18,243 nt of DNA from Proteobacteria bacterium UBA964 (lineage in GTDB: Bacteria > Pseudomonadota > Gammaproteobacteria > Steroidobacterales > Steroidobacteraceae), in NCBI GenBank assembly GCA_002292945.1, contig DBCG01000035.1:13796-32038 (forward strand). The letters are read 5' to 3'. This document shows, one piece after another, positions 7,201 through 14,824 of this stretch (positions within the stretch are counted from its first letter, which is position 1; each line of letters begins with the position of its first letter). The notes beneath the pieces are model-generated. The model worked only from the letters and a program-made list of their open reading frames with translations. It did not search any database and had not been told where the DNA came from. Position numbers and translations under genes: made by a program.

Positions 7201-9686
7201 AGTCGAGCTCCGAGATAGGCGGACAAGCGCAACAGGTCGGCGAAGATGCCACCGGCGGTGACTTCCGGACCGGCACCCGGCCCCTGCACGATGAGCGGGT
7301 TCGAGGAATAGCGCGTGGTGGCGAAACGCACCACGTTGTCGGTGAGGGCGATGTTGGCGAACGCATGGCGGGCATCACACTCGACCACACCGACCGTCGC
7401 CTCGCCCGATGCCGTCAACCGCCCGACGTAACGCAGCACCTTGCCGGCGGCGCCTGCGCGTTCGAAGCGCGCCGCCATGACTGCGTCGTGGGCGGGGAGC
7501 CGATCGAGGAAATCCTGGACGCTGCCCTGCTCGAGCCCCGCCGGGACCAGACTCTCTACCTTCACATCCGACATCTCGAGCGTCAGACCCATCTCGCGAC
7601 CGAGGATGATCAACTTGCGCGCGACATCCATACCGGAGAGGTCATCCCGCGGGTCGGGCTCGGTGTAGCCGCGCTGCTTGGCCTCGCGGACGATGTCGCT
7701 GAACGCACGACGACCGTCATAGACATTGAAGAGATACGCGAGCGTCCCGGAGAAGATCCCCTCGATGCTGACGATATCGTCCCCGGTCTCGCGCAGATCA
7801 CGCAGCGTCTGGATCACCGGCAGTCCGGCACCGACCGTCGCCTCGTAGAGATAGTGGGAACCGCCCGCGCGCCGCGCGGCGTGCAGTGCGCGGTACTGGG
7901 CGAGCGGCGCGCTGTTGGCCTTCTTGTTCGGCGTCACCACATGGATACCTGCCGCGAGCCAGTCGGCGTAGTGCGCCGCCACCTCGCCGCTTGCGGTGCA
8001 GTCGATGATGACATGGTGCGGCAGGTGTTCAGCGGCCACATGCTCGACGAACCGACCGAGATCCGCGGGATGGTCCGCGCCGTCGAGCGCTTCGCGCCAA
8101 CCCGCAAGCGGCACACCCCGCTCGGACAGCAGCATCCGCTTCGACGACAGAAGACCCCGGACACGCAGATCGAGCTTGAGGTCGCGGCGCAGACGCTCGC
8201 TCTGTGAGGCGATCTGCTCGAGCAGCGCGCGCCCGACGATCCCGGGCCCGATGACCCCGATCGAGATCGTGTGATCGGAGAGGTAGAAGCTCGCGTGCAC
8301 CGCACGCAAGGCCCGGGTGGCCGCCTTGGACGGCACCACGACGGAGATGTTGCGCTCCGAAGCGCCCTGCGCGATCGCGCGTACGTTCACCGCCGCGGCA
8401 CCGAGCGCACCGAACACCTTGGCCGCGACTCCCGGCAGACCCGCCATCCCGTCGCCGACGACAGCGAGGATCGCGAGGTCGACATCGACCTCGACCGAAT
8501 GGATCTGACCGTCGGCGAGCTCGCGCGCGAAGGCCGCACGGACCACGGCAACGGCACGCTCGCACTCGACCCGCGGCACCGCGCAACAGATCGAGTGCTC
8601 GGAGCTGCCCTGCGAGATCAGCACCACAGAGATGCCCTCCTCACGCAGTGCACCGAACAGGCGGTGCGCGGTTCCCGGCACACCGATCATCCCCGCACCC
8701 TCGAGATTGACGAGCGCGATGTCTTCGATGGTCGTGATGCCCTTCACGGGGAGCGCCGATTCGGGATCGGCACAGATGAGGGTCGCCGGACGCTCCGGCG
8801 CGAAGGTGTTGCGGATCCAGATCGGGATCGCTCGGCCGACCGCAGGCGCCATGGTCTGGGGATGGATGACCTTGGCGCCGAAATAGGCCAACTCCATCGC
8901 CTCGTTATAGGACAACGAATCGATGACCTCTGCGTCGGGGACCCGTCGAGGATCCGCAGAGAGCACGCCGTCGACATCCGTCCAGATGTGGATCGTCTCG
9001 GCATCGAGCAGTGCCCCGAAGATCGAGGCGGAGAAATCGCTGCCGTTGCGCCCCAGGGTGGTCTGCACACCGCGCGGATCGCTGGCGATGAACCCGGTGA
9101 TGATCACCGTACCGTCGAATCCGGGCTCGATGGCCAGGGCGATGCGCTCGTTCGACGCCTCCCACTGCACCATCGGCCCGAGCGGCCCCGACTCGACCAC
9201 GACCACTTCGCGTGCATCGAGCCAACGGACCTCGCCACTGCGGCCTGTGCGGCCCGAATAGAACTCGCGGAACAAGCGGGTCGACCAGATCTCACCATAC
9301 CCGGAGACGACATCGTGGATGTTGCGCGCGGCCGAGCGGGTCAAGCGCACGGCTTTGAGGATGCCTTCGATGTCGGAAGAATCCCGGTCGAAGTCCGAGA
9401 GCCATGCGGCCGCGGCGTCGGGCGTGAGCAGCTCTCGAGCGATGGTGGCATGGCGGTCACGCAACGGCGCGAGCCCTGCGACGAAGTCCGGATCCTGACG
9501 CTCGGCTTTGGCCACCAGTGCGAGCAACTCGTCGGTCACCCCCTTACAGGCGGACAGCACGACGCCGAGGCGGCCCGCCGGCTGCGACTCGAGGATGTCG
9601 GCCACGCGCTGAAAACAGGCGGCGTCAGCGACGCTGGATCCACCGAACTTGTGTACCACCCAGCCGGCAGATGAAGAGACAGACAT
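7197..9686 (-). CDS. thrA: Bifunctional aspartate kinase / homoserine dehydrogenase
   Basis: ThrA catalyses the first (aspartate to aspartyl phosphate) and third (aspartate semialdehyde to homoserine) steps on the way to threonine. The 829-residue product has, in order: an aspartokinase domain opening with KFGGSS at 13-18 and containing ITGFIASDPRG and TLGRNGSDFSA; two ACT regulatory units at about 326-370 (ending SQGSSEHSI) and 404-451 (AQGASERNI); and a homoserine dehydrogenase with nucleotide-binding GVIGPGIVG at 477-485, TPNKKANS at 585-592, SGTLAYLFN at 646-654 and DPRDDLSGMDVARK ending at 691. Both ACT units keep the glutamine-containing loops that bind threonine in studied enzymes, so feedback inhibition by threonine is expected. 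The start has AGGGG 11 bases upstream, rather far. It heads a four-gene operon with overlaps of four bases or gaps of seven. Confidence 0.97.
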   Translation of the reverse strand: MSVSSSAGWVVHKFGGSSVADAACFQRVADILESQPAGRLGVVLSACKGVTDELLALVAKAERQDPDFVAGLAPLRDRHATIARELLTPDAAAAWLSDFDRDSSDIEGILKAVRLTRSAARNIHDVVSGYGEIWSTRLFREFYSGRTGRSGEVRWLDAREVVVVESGPLGPMVQWEASNERIALAIEPGFDGTVIITGFIASDPRGVQTTLGRNGSDFSASIFGALLDAETIHIWTDVDGVLSADPRRVPDAEVIDSLSYNEAMELAYFGAKVIHPQTMAPAVGRAIPIWIRNTFAPERPATLICADPESALPVKGITTIEDIALVNLEGAGMIGVPGTAHRLFGALREEGISVVLISQGSSEHSICCAVPRVECERAVAVVRAAFARELADGQIHSVEVDVDLAILAVVGDGMAGLPGVAAKVFGALGAAAVNVRAIAQGASERNISVVVPSKAATRALRAVHASFYLSDHTISIGVIGPGIVGRALLEQIASQSERLRRDLKLDLRVRGLLSSKRMLLSERGVPLAGWREALDGADHPADLGRFVEHVAAEHLPHHVIIDCTASGEVAAHYADWLAAGIHVVTPNKKANSAPLAQYRALHAARRAGGSHYLYEATVGAGLPVIQTLRDLRETGDDIVSIEGIFSGTLAYLFNVYDGRRAFSDIVREAKQRGYTEPDPRDDLSGMDVARKLIILGREMGLTLEMSDVKVESLVPAGLEQGSVQDFLDRLPAHDAVMAARFERAGAAGKVLRYVGRLTASGEATVGVVECDARHAFANIALTDNVVRFATTRYSSNPLIVQGPGAGPEVTAGGIFADLLRLSAYLGARL

Positions 9687-9744
9687 CTCGAAATGAACCC
9701 CTGAAGACCCCGGATGGAGCCAGCACGACCCTTAACCGCCGAAC

Positions 9745-9772
9745 TCTATCGGTCGCAGGCCTCCCTAGGCAA
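9745..9772 (-). promoter_or_regulatory. Weak candidate promoter for the thr operon
   Basis: On the minus strand TTGCCT (9772-9767) and GATAGA (9750-9745) are 16 bases apart and lie about 60 bases before the thrA start. Their match to the sigma-70 -35 and -10 elements is modest (four and three of six). The 153-base gap between thrA and the divergent transporter gene must hold the thr promoter. I see no threonine/isoleucine-rich leader peptide and no terminator-antiterminator pair in it, so enterobacterial-style attenuation is not evident. Confidence 0.2.
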
Positions 9773-9824
9773 GTTCGGACGACCTCAACCGATGGAAAGC
9801 GACCGCCCTGGGGCGATTCTGGCC

Positions 9825-9830
9825 TACACT
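9825..9830 (+). promoter_or_regulatory. Candidate -10 element for the TauE/SafE gene
   Basis: TACACT lies ten bases before the ATG at 9840, and no Shine-Dalgarno sequence separates them. If it is used, the transcript would begin almost at the start codon, giving a leaderless or near-leaderless message. No good -35 hexamer is seen 17 bases upstream, so this is tentative. Confidence 0.2.
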
Positions 9831-9839
9831 TCGCGCCCG

Positions 9840-10661
9840 ATGGATCTCGCAGCACTCTGGCCGTGGTTGCTCGTGCTCGTGGCGTGTTCGCTGTTCGCGG
9901 GGGTCGTGGCAGGTCTGCTCGGCGTCGGCGGCGGCATCGTGCTGGTGCCCGTGCTCGATGTCGTCCTGCGCGCGGGCGGTGTGCCCGCCGACTGGTCCAT
10001 GCACATCGCGATCGCCACTTCGCTGGCCACCATCATCCCCACCGCCATCGCGTCCTCCAGGGCGCACCACGCACGCGGTGGCGTCGATTGGGGTATCGCA
10101 CGGGCTTGGGCCCCGGGCATGCTCTGTGGCGCCTTGGCGGGCAGTCTGCTCGCCGCACGCGCGCCCGACGCTTGGTTGGCCGGTGTGTTCGGCATCGTGG
10201 CCGCGGCGGTCGCCACGAAGATGTTGCTGACCCCCCCCGATCTGCGTCTGGCGGACACGACCCCACGCGGCGCAGGGGGTAACCTCATCGCCGCCGTCAT
10301 CGGTGGACTCTCGGCGATGATGGGCATCGGGGGTGGCACCTTGTCGGTGCCGGCGATGACGCTCACCGGTGGCGCGATCCACCAGGCCGTGGGCACCGCG
10401 GCGTTCTTCGGATTGCTGATCGCGCTCCCGGGTACCCTCGGGTACCTTTCCGCCGACGCCGCCACCGGTTTACCGCCGCTGACGCTCGGACTGGTGAGTT
10501 TGCCGGCGCTCGCTGTCGTGGCGCCATGCACCATGTTGACCGCGCCATGGGGGGCGCGCCTCGCGCACCGGTTGCCGCGCCGGCTTCTATCGCAGGTGTT
10601 CGGGGTCTTCCTCGCGATCGTCTCGCTGCGCATGTTCTACCGGATGACCACATCGTTCTGA
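9840..10661 (+). CDS. TauE/SafE family anion transporter (membrane protein)
   Basis: This is a 273-residue integral membrane protein of the TauE/SafE (DUF81) family. Members export or import sulfite, sulfoacetate and other organosulfur or organic anions. Two homologous halves are visible, each with the family's glycine-rich signature: VVAGLLGVGGGIVLVPVLDVV near residue 25 and GLSAMMGIGGGTLSVPAMTL near 160. About eight hydrophobic segments are seen. The start at 9840 is preferred over the in-frame ATGs at 9714 and 9792, whose extra residues are polar and not family-like. The MaoC-type gene follows after 24 bases and MmgE/PrpD after that, so this is probably the transport member of a three-gene operon. 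The substrate cannot be inferred from sequence. Confidence 0.85.
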   Translation: MDLAALWPWLLVLVACSLFAGVVAGLLGVGGGIVLVPVLDVVLRAGGVPADWSMHIAIATSLATIIPTAIASSRAHHARGGVDWGIARAWAPGMLCGALAGSLLAARAPDAWLAGVFGIVAAAVATKMLLTPPDLRLADTTPRGAGGNLIAAVIGGLSAMMGIGGGTLSVPAMTLTGGAIHQAVGTAAFFGLLIALPGTLGYLSADAATGLPPLTLGLVSLPALAVVAPCTMLTAPWGARLAHRLPRRLLSQVFGVFLAIVSLRMFYRMTTSF

Positions 10662-10685
10662 CGCACCGTCCCAGGGAGATCCCTC

Positions 10686-11729
10686 ATGCCCGAACCGACA
10701 ACGACTGAACCCATCATCTTAGGCGGCCCGTGGTTCGAGGATTTCCATCGAGGACTGGAGTTCGACGCGCCGGCGGTGACCCTCACTGAGAGCCATGCCG
10801 CGTTCCACCAAGCACTGAGCGGCGACCGTCTTCGACTGCCGCTAGACCATCACGCAAGCCGTGAAGTCACCGGCCTGGATACACCTCTCGTGCATCCGTT
10901 GGTCGCGATCCACATCGCGATCGGGCAGTCGACCTGGGCCTCGCAGCGCGTCAAGGCCAATCTTTTCTACCGCGGACTCGTCCTGCTGCGCCCGGTGTTC
11001 CTCGGGGATACGCTGTACACCACCACCCGCGTGGTCGCTCTGCGCCAGAACCGGCCACAGCCGGGACGCCCCGCCACCGGGATCGTCGCGCTCGAGATCA
11101 TGACGATCAACCAGCGCGGCGAGACCGTACTGCGGTTCTGGCGATGCCCGATGATCCCTTGTCGAGACCCGCAGGCCGACACCGGTCATACGGACGACCT
11201 CGAAGCGATCGGAAGAAGTGTCGCGGACGACGGCATGAAACCGCCCCGCGTGGGACTGCCAAGCGGATGGCGACTGGACATCACCCGCTCATGGCAGGGG
11301 ATGCGGGCAGCGGATCTCCAGCGCGGGCGACGCTACGCCGTGGAAGCCCGCGACACGGTCACTTCAGCGCCGGAACTCGTGCGCCTGTCGCTCAACATGG
11401 CGATGGCCCACACGGACGCCAGGATCTCCTACTTCGGCGAGCGCATCGTCTACGGTGGCCACACGATCTCGATGTGTTTCGCGCAGCTCACGCGCGCGAT
11501 GCCCAACCTGTTGCTTCCGCTGTCGTGGGAATCCTGCGATCACCTCGCCCCGGTCAGCGAGGGGGACCGCCTTCGCAGCGAATTCACCGTCACCGACCAC
11601 GCGCCCGTGGACGACACGGCAGGCGGCGGGGTGATGCTGCGCATCTGCGCCATGACCTACGGCGCAAAGGGCGAGGACGAGACGGAATCGCCGGTGCTCG
11701 ACTGGAAGTTCTGGGCGTGGAGCCTCTAG
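10686..11729 (+). CDS. MaoC-type double-hotdog dehydratase, mesaconyl-CoA hydratase-like
   Basis: This is a 347-residue protein made of two hotdog domains of the MaoC/(R)-specific enoyl-CoA hydratase superfamily. The N-terminal half has GPWFEDFHRG at 14-23 and VFLGDTLYTTTRV at 104-116. The C-terminal half has LSLNMAMAHTD with N237 and H242, then GERIVYGGHTIS at 251-262 and SEGDRL at 291-296. The Asn/His spacing followed by RIVYGGH is the pattern I recall from mesaconyl-CoA (2-methylfumaryl-CoA) hydratases, which hydrate mesaconyl-CoA to beta-methylmalyl-CoA. In the N-terminal half the hydratase motif keeps SGD but has proline where the histidine is expected, so the active site is probably formed by the C-terminal half. 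AGGGAG eight bases upstream fixes the start. The true substrate may be another branched enoyl-CoA. Confidence 0.8.
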   Translation: MPEPTTTEPIILGGPWFEDFHRGLEFDAPAVTLTESHAAFHQALSGDRLRLPLDHHASREVTGLDTPLVHPLVAIHIAIGQSTWASQRVKANLFYRGLVLLRPVFLGDTLYTTTRVVALRQNRPQPGRPATGIVALEIMTINQRGETVLRFWRCPMIPCRDPQADTGHTDDLEAIGRSVADDGMKPPRVGLPSGWRLDITRSWQGMRAADLQRGRRYAVEARDTVTSAPELVRLSLNMAMAHTDARISYFGERIVYGGHTISMCFAQLTRAMPNLLLPLSWESCDHLAPVSEGDRLRSEFTVTDHAPVDDTAGGGVMLRICAMTYGAKGEDETESPVLDWKFWAWSL

Positions 11730-11741
11730 GATGTCCCTGAC

Positions 11742-13112
11742 ATGAAAGACCGGGAAGACTTGGCTGAGCGTCTCGCCGTCCATGCGACATCATTGCAGGC
11801 TGGCCATCTGCCCCCTGCGGCGCTCAAGGCGGTACGCACCTTCGTACTCGATTCACTCGGTGTGGCGCTCTCCGGGTCACGGGTTCCCATGGTCGCGACG
11901 CTCAAAGAAGTCGCCGGGCTCTGGGGGACAGGCGATTCGGCGCGCATCTGGGGGAGCGGCGAACGGGTCCCGGCGCAAGCCGCAGCGTTCGTCAACGGCT
12001 ACCAGATCCATAACCAGGAATGGGACTGTGTGCACGAGCCCGCCGTGGTGCATCCGATGGCGGTGGTGCTCGCGACCCTGGTCGCCTTCGCCGAAGCCCG
12101 CGGGGGTGTCGATGGCGCTCGGCTCGTCGCAGGTTGCGCTGCCGCGGTCGATGTCGCGGCGACGATCGGTCGCGCGGCACGCTCCAAGCTCCGGTTCTTC
12201 CGGCCGGCGATGTGCGGCGCACTCGGCGCCACCGCCGGAATGGCGAACATCCTCGGCTTGGACGCGCGTACGGCACGCAGCGCGCTCGGCCTGACCTACA
12301 GCCAGCTCTCCGGCACCATGCAAGCGCATGTCGAAGGTTCGCCGGTGCTACCGATGCAGATCGGCTTCAACGCCCGCTCGGCGCTTCTCGCGATCGAGCT
12401 GGCGACCCGCGGCGTCGCCGGTCCGCGCGACTTCCTGGAAGGGCCGCATGGCTATTTCACGCTGATCGACCCCGAGTGGGACCCGACCGAGTTCGAAGGC
12501 TTCGAGACCCGTCACGCCATCACCGAGCTTTCGCACAAGCCCTTCCCGAGCGGCCGCGCGACGCATGGGGGTGTCGACGGCTTGCTCACGCTGCGCGATC
12601 GACTGGGCTTTCGCATCGAGGATCTCGAAGAGGCCTACGTCATCGCGCCCCCGTTGGTGCGCCAGCTCGTCGACCGACCTGCAGTGCCGGCGATGGCGCC
12701 CGCGTACGCGCGGCTGTGCCTGCCCTACGTCGCCGCCACGGCTTTGCTCACCGGCAGCGTCGAGGTCGCCGATTTCGACGCCGACGCACTGCAGGACAGT
12801 GCGCGCCTCGCGCTCGCCGCACGCATCCGGGTCCGGGGTGACGCCAACCCCTCGTTGAGCGCCCTCGCGCCGCAGCGGGTCGAACTGCGGCTACGCGATG
12901 GTTCGCAGCACTCGATCGACCTACCGGCGGTCCTCGGCGCCCCCGGTCGCCCGCTCTCAGAGCAGGCCCATCTCGCTAAATTCCGACGCGCCGCCGCCTC
13001 GGGACTTCATCCGCTGCCTGCGCCACGAGTGGACGCGCTGATCGCGCTCGTCGATCGCCTCGAGACGCTCAGCGATGTGCGGCAGTTGGTCGACGCCCTG
13101 ATCCCTGACTGA
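11742..13112 (+). CDS. MmgE/PrpD family protein (2-methylcitrate dehydratase-like)
   Basis: This is a 456-residue member of the MmgE/PrpD family, which includes 2-methylcitrate dehydratase, cis-aconitate decarboxylase and iminodisuccinate epimerase. The N-terminal LKAVRTFVLDSLGVALSG, the active-site region HNQEWDCVHEPAVVHPM at 90-106, the RSKLRFFRPAMCGALGAT helix, SQLSGTMQAHVEGSP and the KPFPSGRATHGGVDGLL segment match the family from end to end. The length is usual. The protein is probably cytoplasmic. The gene starts 12 bases after the MaoC-type gene, so the two are almost certainly co-expressed; this suggests work on a tricarboxylic or branched dicarboxylic acid and its CoA ester. The neighbours expected for the propionate pathway (methylcitrate synthase, methylisocitrate lyase) are absent, so assignment as PrpD proper is not supported. 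Confidence 0.85.
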   Translation: MKDREDLAERLAVHATSLQAGHLPPAALKAVRTFVLDSLGVALSGSRVPMVATLKEVAGLWGTGDSARIWGSGERVPAQAAAFVNGYQIHNQEWDCVHEPAVVHPMAVVLATLVAFAEARGGVDGARLVAGCAAAVDVAATIGRAARSKLRFFRPAMCGALGATAGMANILGLDARTARSALGLTYSQLSGTMQAHVEGSPVLPMQIGFNARSALLAIELATRGVAGPRDFLEGPHGYFTLIDPEWDPTEFEGFETRHAITELSHKPFPSGRATHGGVDGLLTLRDRLGFRIEDLEEAYVIAPPLVRQLVDRPAVPAMAPAYARLCLPYVAATALLTGSVEVADFDADALQDSARLALAARIRVRGDANPSLSALAPQRVELRLRDGSQHSIDLPAVLGAPGRPLSEQAHLAKFRRAAASGLHPLPAPRVDALIALVDRLETLSDVRQLVDALIPD

Positions 13113-13137
13113 CCGGTGGCCACGACACGGGTATCCG

Positions 13138-13980
13138 TCAGTGGTACTCCTCACCACCGGACACGTTCATCGCCTCACCCGTGATGTAGGCCGCTTCGCC
13201 CGAAGCCAGGAACGCACAGGCCTTGGCGATATCGTCCTGCAGACCTGGACGGCCGAGCGGGATCCGGTTGCGCATGTCGGCGAGGTACTGCTCCTCGCTG
13301 CGACCGGTCGCGGCGCTGAAGAACTGGTTCTGCCAAGCGCCGAGACCCGTGGTGACATGGTTCGGACAGATGGTGTTGACGGTGATCCGATGCGGACCGA
13401 GCTCGATGGCCGCCGAGCGCGTAAGTCCGACCATGCCGTGCTTGGAGGCGACATAGGCCGCAGCGAACGGAAAACCGGATTTCGAAGCCTGGCTGCCGAT
13501 GTTGATGATGCGACCGCCGCGTCCCTGCGCGATCATGCGTTGCGCAGCGTGCTTGATGCCGAAGAACGCCCCGCGCAGGTTCACACCGAGCACTGCATCC
13601 CAATCGGCTTGTGTGAGCTCCACCGTCGGCTTCATGAGGTAACCGATGCCGGCGTTGTTGACCATGATGTCGAGCGCGCCGTAGCGGGCGACGGTATGGC
13701 CGATCAAGGCCTCGATCTGCGATTCTTCGAGCACATCACAGGCGATCCCGACCGCCTCGCCACCGTCTGCGCGGATCCCCGCCACGATGCTGTCGATGCC
13801 CTCGCTGCTACCGATCGCGCCGGCAGGCATCTCGGCGCCACGTGCCGCTCCGATGTCGCTCACCACGACCTTGCAGCCTTCGGCTGCCAACCGCCGCGCC
13901 ATGGCTTCGCCAAGCCCCTTCGGCCGGCCTGCCCCGGTGATGATGGCGACTTTTCCGCGCAGGTCTGCATAGGTTCCCAT
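13138..13980 (-). CDS. Short-chain dehydrogenase/reductase (SDR), probably NAD-dependent
   Basis: This is a 280-residue classical SDR oxidoreductase. The nucleotide-binding glycine motif is TGAGRPKGLG at 15-24, two residues longer than the usual TGxxxGxG. An aspartate at 42 after the second strand (VVVSDIG) favours NAD(H) over NADP(H). NNAG is at 108-111, and the catalytic Asn 134, Ser 163 (NIGSQAS) and Tyr 176 with Lys 180 (YVASK) are all in place. The ATG at 13980 is chosen because AAGGAG lies five bases before it; the longer frame to 14040 would run through the divergent promoter region. The gene faces the PrpD-type gene and is divergent from the crotonase gene. Its alcohol or ketone substrate is unknown; a hydroxyacyl-CoA is plausible from context. 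Confidence 0.88.
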   Translation of the reverse strand: MGTYADLRGKVAIITGAGRPKGLGEAMARRLAAEGCKVVVSDIGAARGAEMPAGAIGSSEGIDSIVAGIRADGGEAVGIACDVLEESQIEALIGHTVARYGALDIMVNNAGIGYLMKPTVELTQADWDAVLGVNLRGAFFGIKHAAQRMIAQGRGGRIINIGSQASKSGFPFAAAYVASKHGMVGLTRSAAIELGPHRITVNTICPNHVTTGLGAWQNQFFSAATGRSEEQYLADMRNRIPLGRPGLQDDIAKACAFLASGEAAYITGEAMNVSGGEEYH

Positions 13981-13985
13981 CAGTG

Positions 13986-13991
13986 CTCCTT
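13986..13991 (-). promoter_or_regulatory. Ribosome binding site that fixes the SDR start
   Basis: AAGGAG on the minus strand lies five bases before the ATG at 13980. It decides between this start and the ATGs at 14037 and 14040, neither of which has a comparable site and both of which fall within the operator-like repeat. Confidence 0.75.
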
Positions 13992-14018
13992 GGCCGGGTG
14001 CCCCGGTTTCCAGTTTCC

Positions 14019-14035
14019 GATACGGTATTGATACC
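14019..14035. promoter_or_regulatory. Candidate operator between divergent SDR and crotonase genes
   Basis: GGTATTGATACC at 14024-14035 is a perfect inverted repeat of five bases with a two-base centre. It is directly preceded by GATAC at 14019-14023, which with the next bases makes a second overlapping palindrome, ATACGGTAT. Three alternating half-sites therefore sit in the 63-base gap, ending eight bases before the crotonase ATG and 43 bases before the SDR ATG. GntR- or TetR-type dimeric repressors bind repeats of this size, but no regulator gene is in the window. The identity of the binding protein is unknown. Confidence 0.5.
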
Positions 14036-14043
14036 ATCATCGC

Positions 14044-14814
14044 ATGGTCGGATTGCTCTCGGAACTCTCACCCCCCATCGCGCGGGTGATCATCAACCGC
14101 CCCGAGAAGCGTAATGCGCTCTCGAGCGCCCAGTGGCTCGGGCTACGCGAGCTCGCGGCCCGGATCGCTGCAGACCCGGCGATCCGGGTGGCATTGCTGC
14201 AAGGTTCCGGCGAGGCCGCCTTCAGCGCGGGCGCCGACATCGCCGAGATGCAACGCAACCGCGACGATCAAGGTGCCATGAAGGTCATGCAGCAAGCGGT
14301 GCTCGATGCGCAGGCGGATTGGCAATCGATCCCGATCCCGACGATCGCCGTGGTACGCGGCGCGTGCACCGGGGGCGGCTGCGGCCTCGCCCTCGCCTGC
14401 GACCTGCGACTCGCCTCGCCCGATGCGTTCTTCGCCATCCCTCCCGCGCGGCTCGGCATCGCCTACAGCCTCGCCGACACCAAACGCCTGCAGGATCTCG
14501 TCGGCCCCGCGCGCACCAAAGAGATCCTCTATACCGGTCGGCGCATCAGCGCCGAGGAAGCGCTTGCGATCGGCTTGATCAACCATATCGTGGCGGCCGA
14601 CGGACTGACGGCACGCGCCGAGGATTTGGCGCGCGAGATCAGCGGCAATGCCGGCAATTCGGTGCGCGCAGCCAAACGCGTCTCCGACCTGATCGCCGCG
14701 GGAACGCTGGCCGAGACCCCGGAATCGAGAGGTCTGTACGACGCGAGTTTCGACTCGCCCGAGTTCGCCGAGGGGACGCGCGCCTTCGTCGAGAAACGAC
14801 CGCCGAAGTTCTGA
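14044..14814 (+). CDS. Enoyl-CoA hydratase/isomerase (crotonase) family protein lacking the usual catalytic glutamates
   Basis: This is a 256-residue crotonase-superfamily protein. Family landmarks are INRPEKRNAL at 17-26, the oxyanion-hole segment FSAGADIAEM at 60-69 and ACTGGGCGLALACDLRLAS at 107-125. The two glutamates of true enoyl-CoA hydratases are missing by my alignment: the first position is G114 (GGGCG instead of GGGCE) and the second is P134 (IPPARLGIAYS instead of the PE..IG pattern). It should bind an acyl-CoA and stabilise an enolate, but simple hydration is doubtful; decarboxylation, isomerisation or hydrolysis are alternatives. Many proteins annotated as hydratases share this PPARLG variant. 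There is no Shine-Dalgarno sequence before the ATG. The MFS gene follows after ten bases, so the two form an operon. Confidence 0.85.
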   Translation: MVGLLSELSPPIARVIINRPEKRNALSSAQWLGLRELAARIAADPAIRVALLQGSGEAAFSAGADIAEMQRNRDDQGAMKVMQQAVLDAQADWQSIPIPTIAVVRGACTGGGCGLALACDLRLASPDAFFAIPPARLGIAYSLADTKRLQDLVGPARTKEILYTGRRISAEEALAIGLINHIVAADGLTARAEDLAREISGNAGNSVRAAKRVSDLIAAGTLAETPESRGLYDASFDSPEFAEGTRAFVEKRPPKF

Positions 14815-14824
14815 ACGAGGCATC

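Noticed and set aside
8271..9674. A 467-residue open frame on the plus strand opposite thrA
   Set aside because: Its composition (Arg, Asp, His and Gly rich, no hydrophobic core) is that of an antisense shadow, and thrA on the other strand is unmistakable over the whole length.
11742..13112. Naming the MmgE/PrpD gene prpD with a propionate catabolism role
   Set aside because: Methylcitrate synthase and methylisocitrate lyase genes are absent from the surroundings, and the family covers several other reactions.
13116..13125. GTGGCCAC palindrome between the PrpD-type and SDR genes, considered as a terminator or operator
   Set aside because: It is an eight-base perfect palindrome with no loop and no T-run, and is expected by chance in GC-rich DNA.
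13141..14031. A 296-residue open frame on the plus strand opposite the SDR gene
   Set aside because: It is the complement of a clear SDR with all catalytic residues, shows no domain and no ribosome binding site, and has antisense-type composition.
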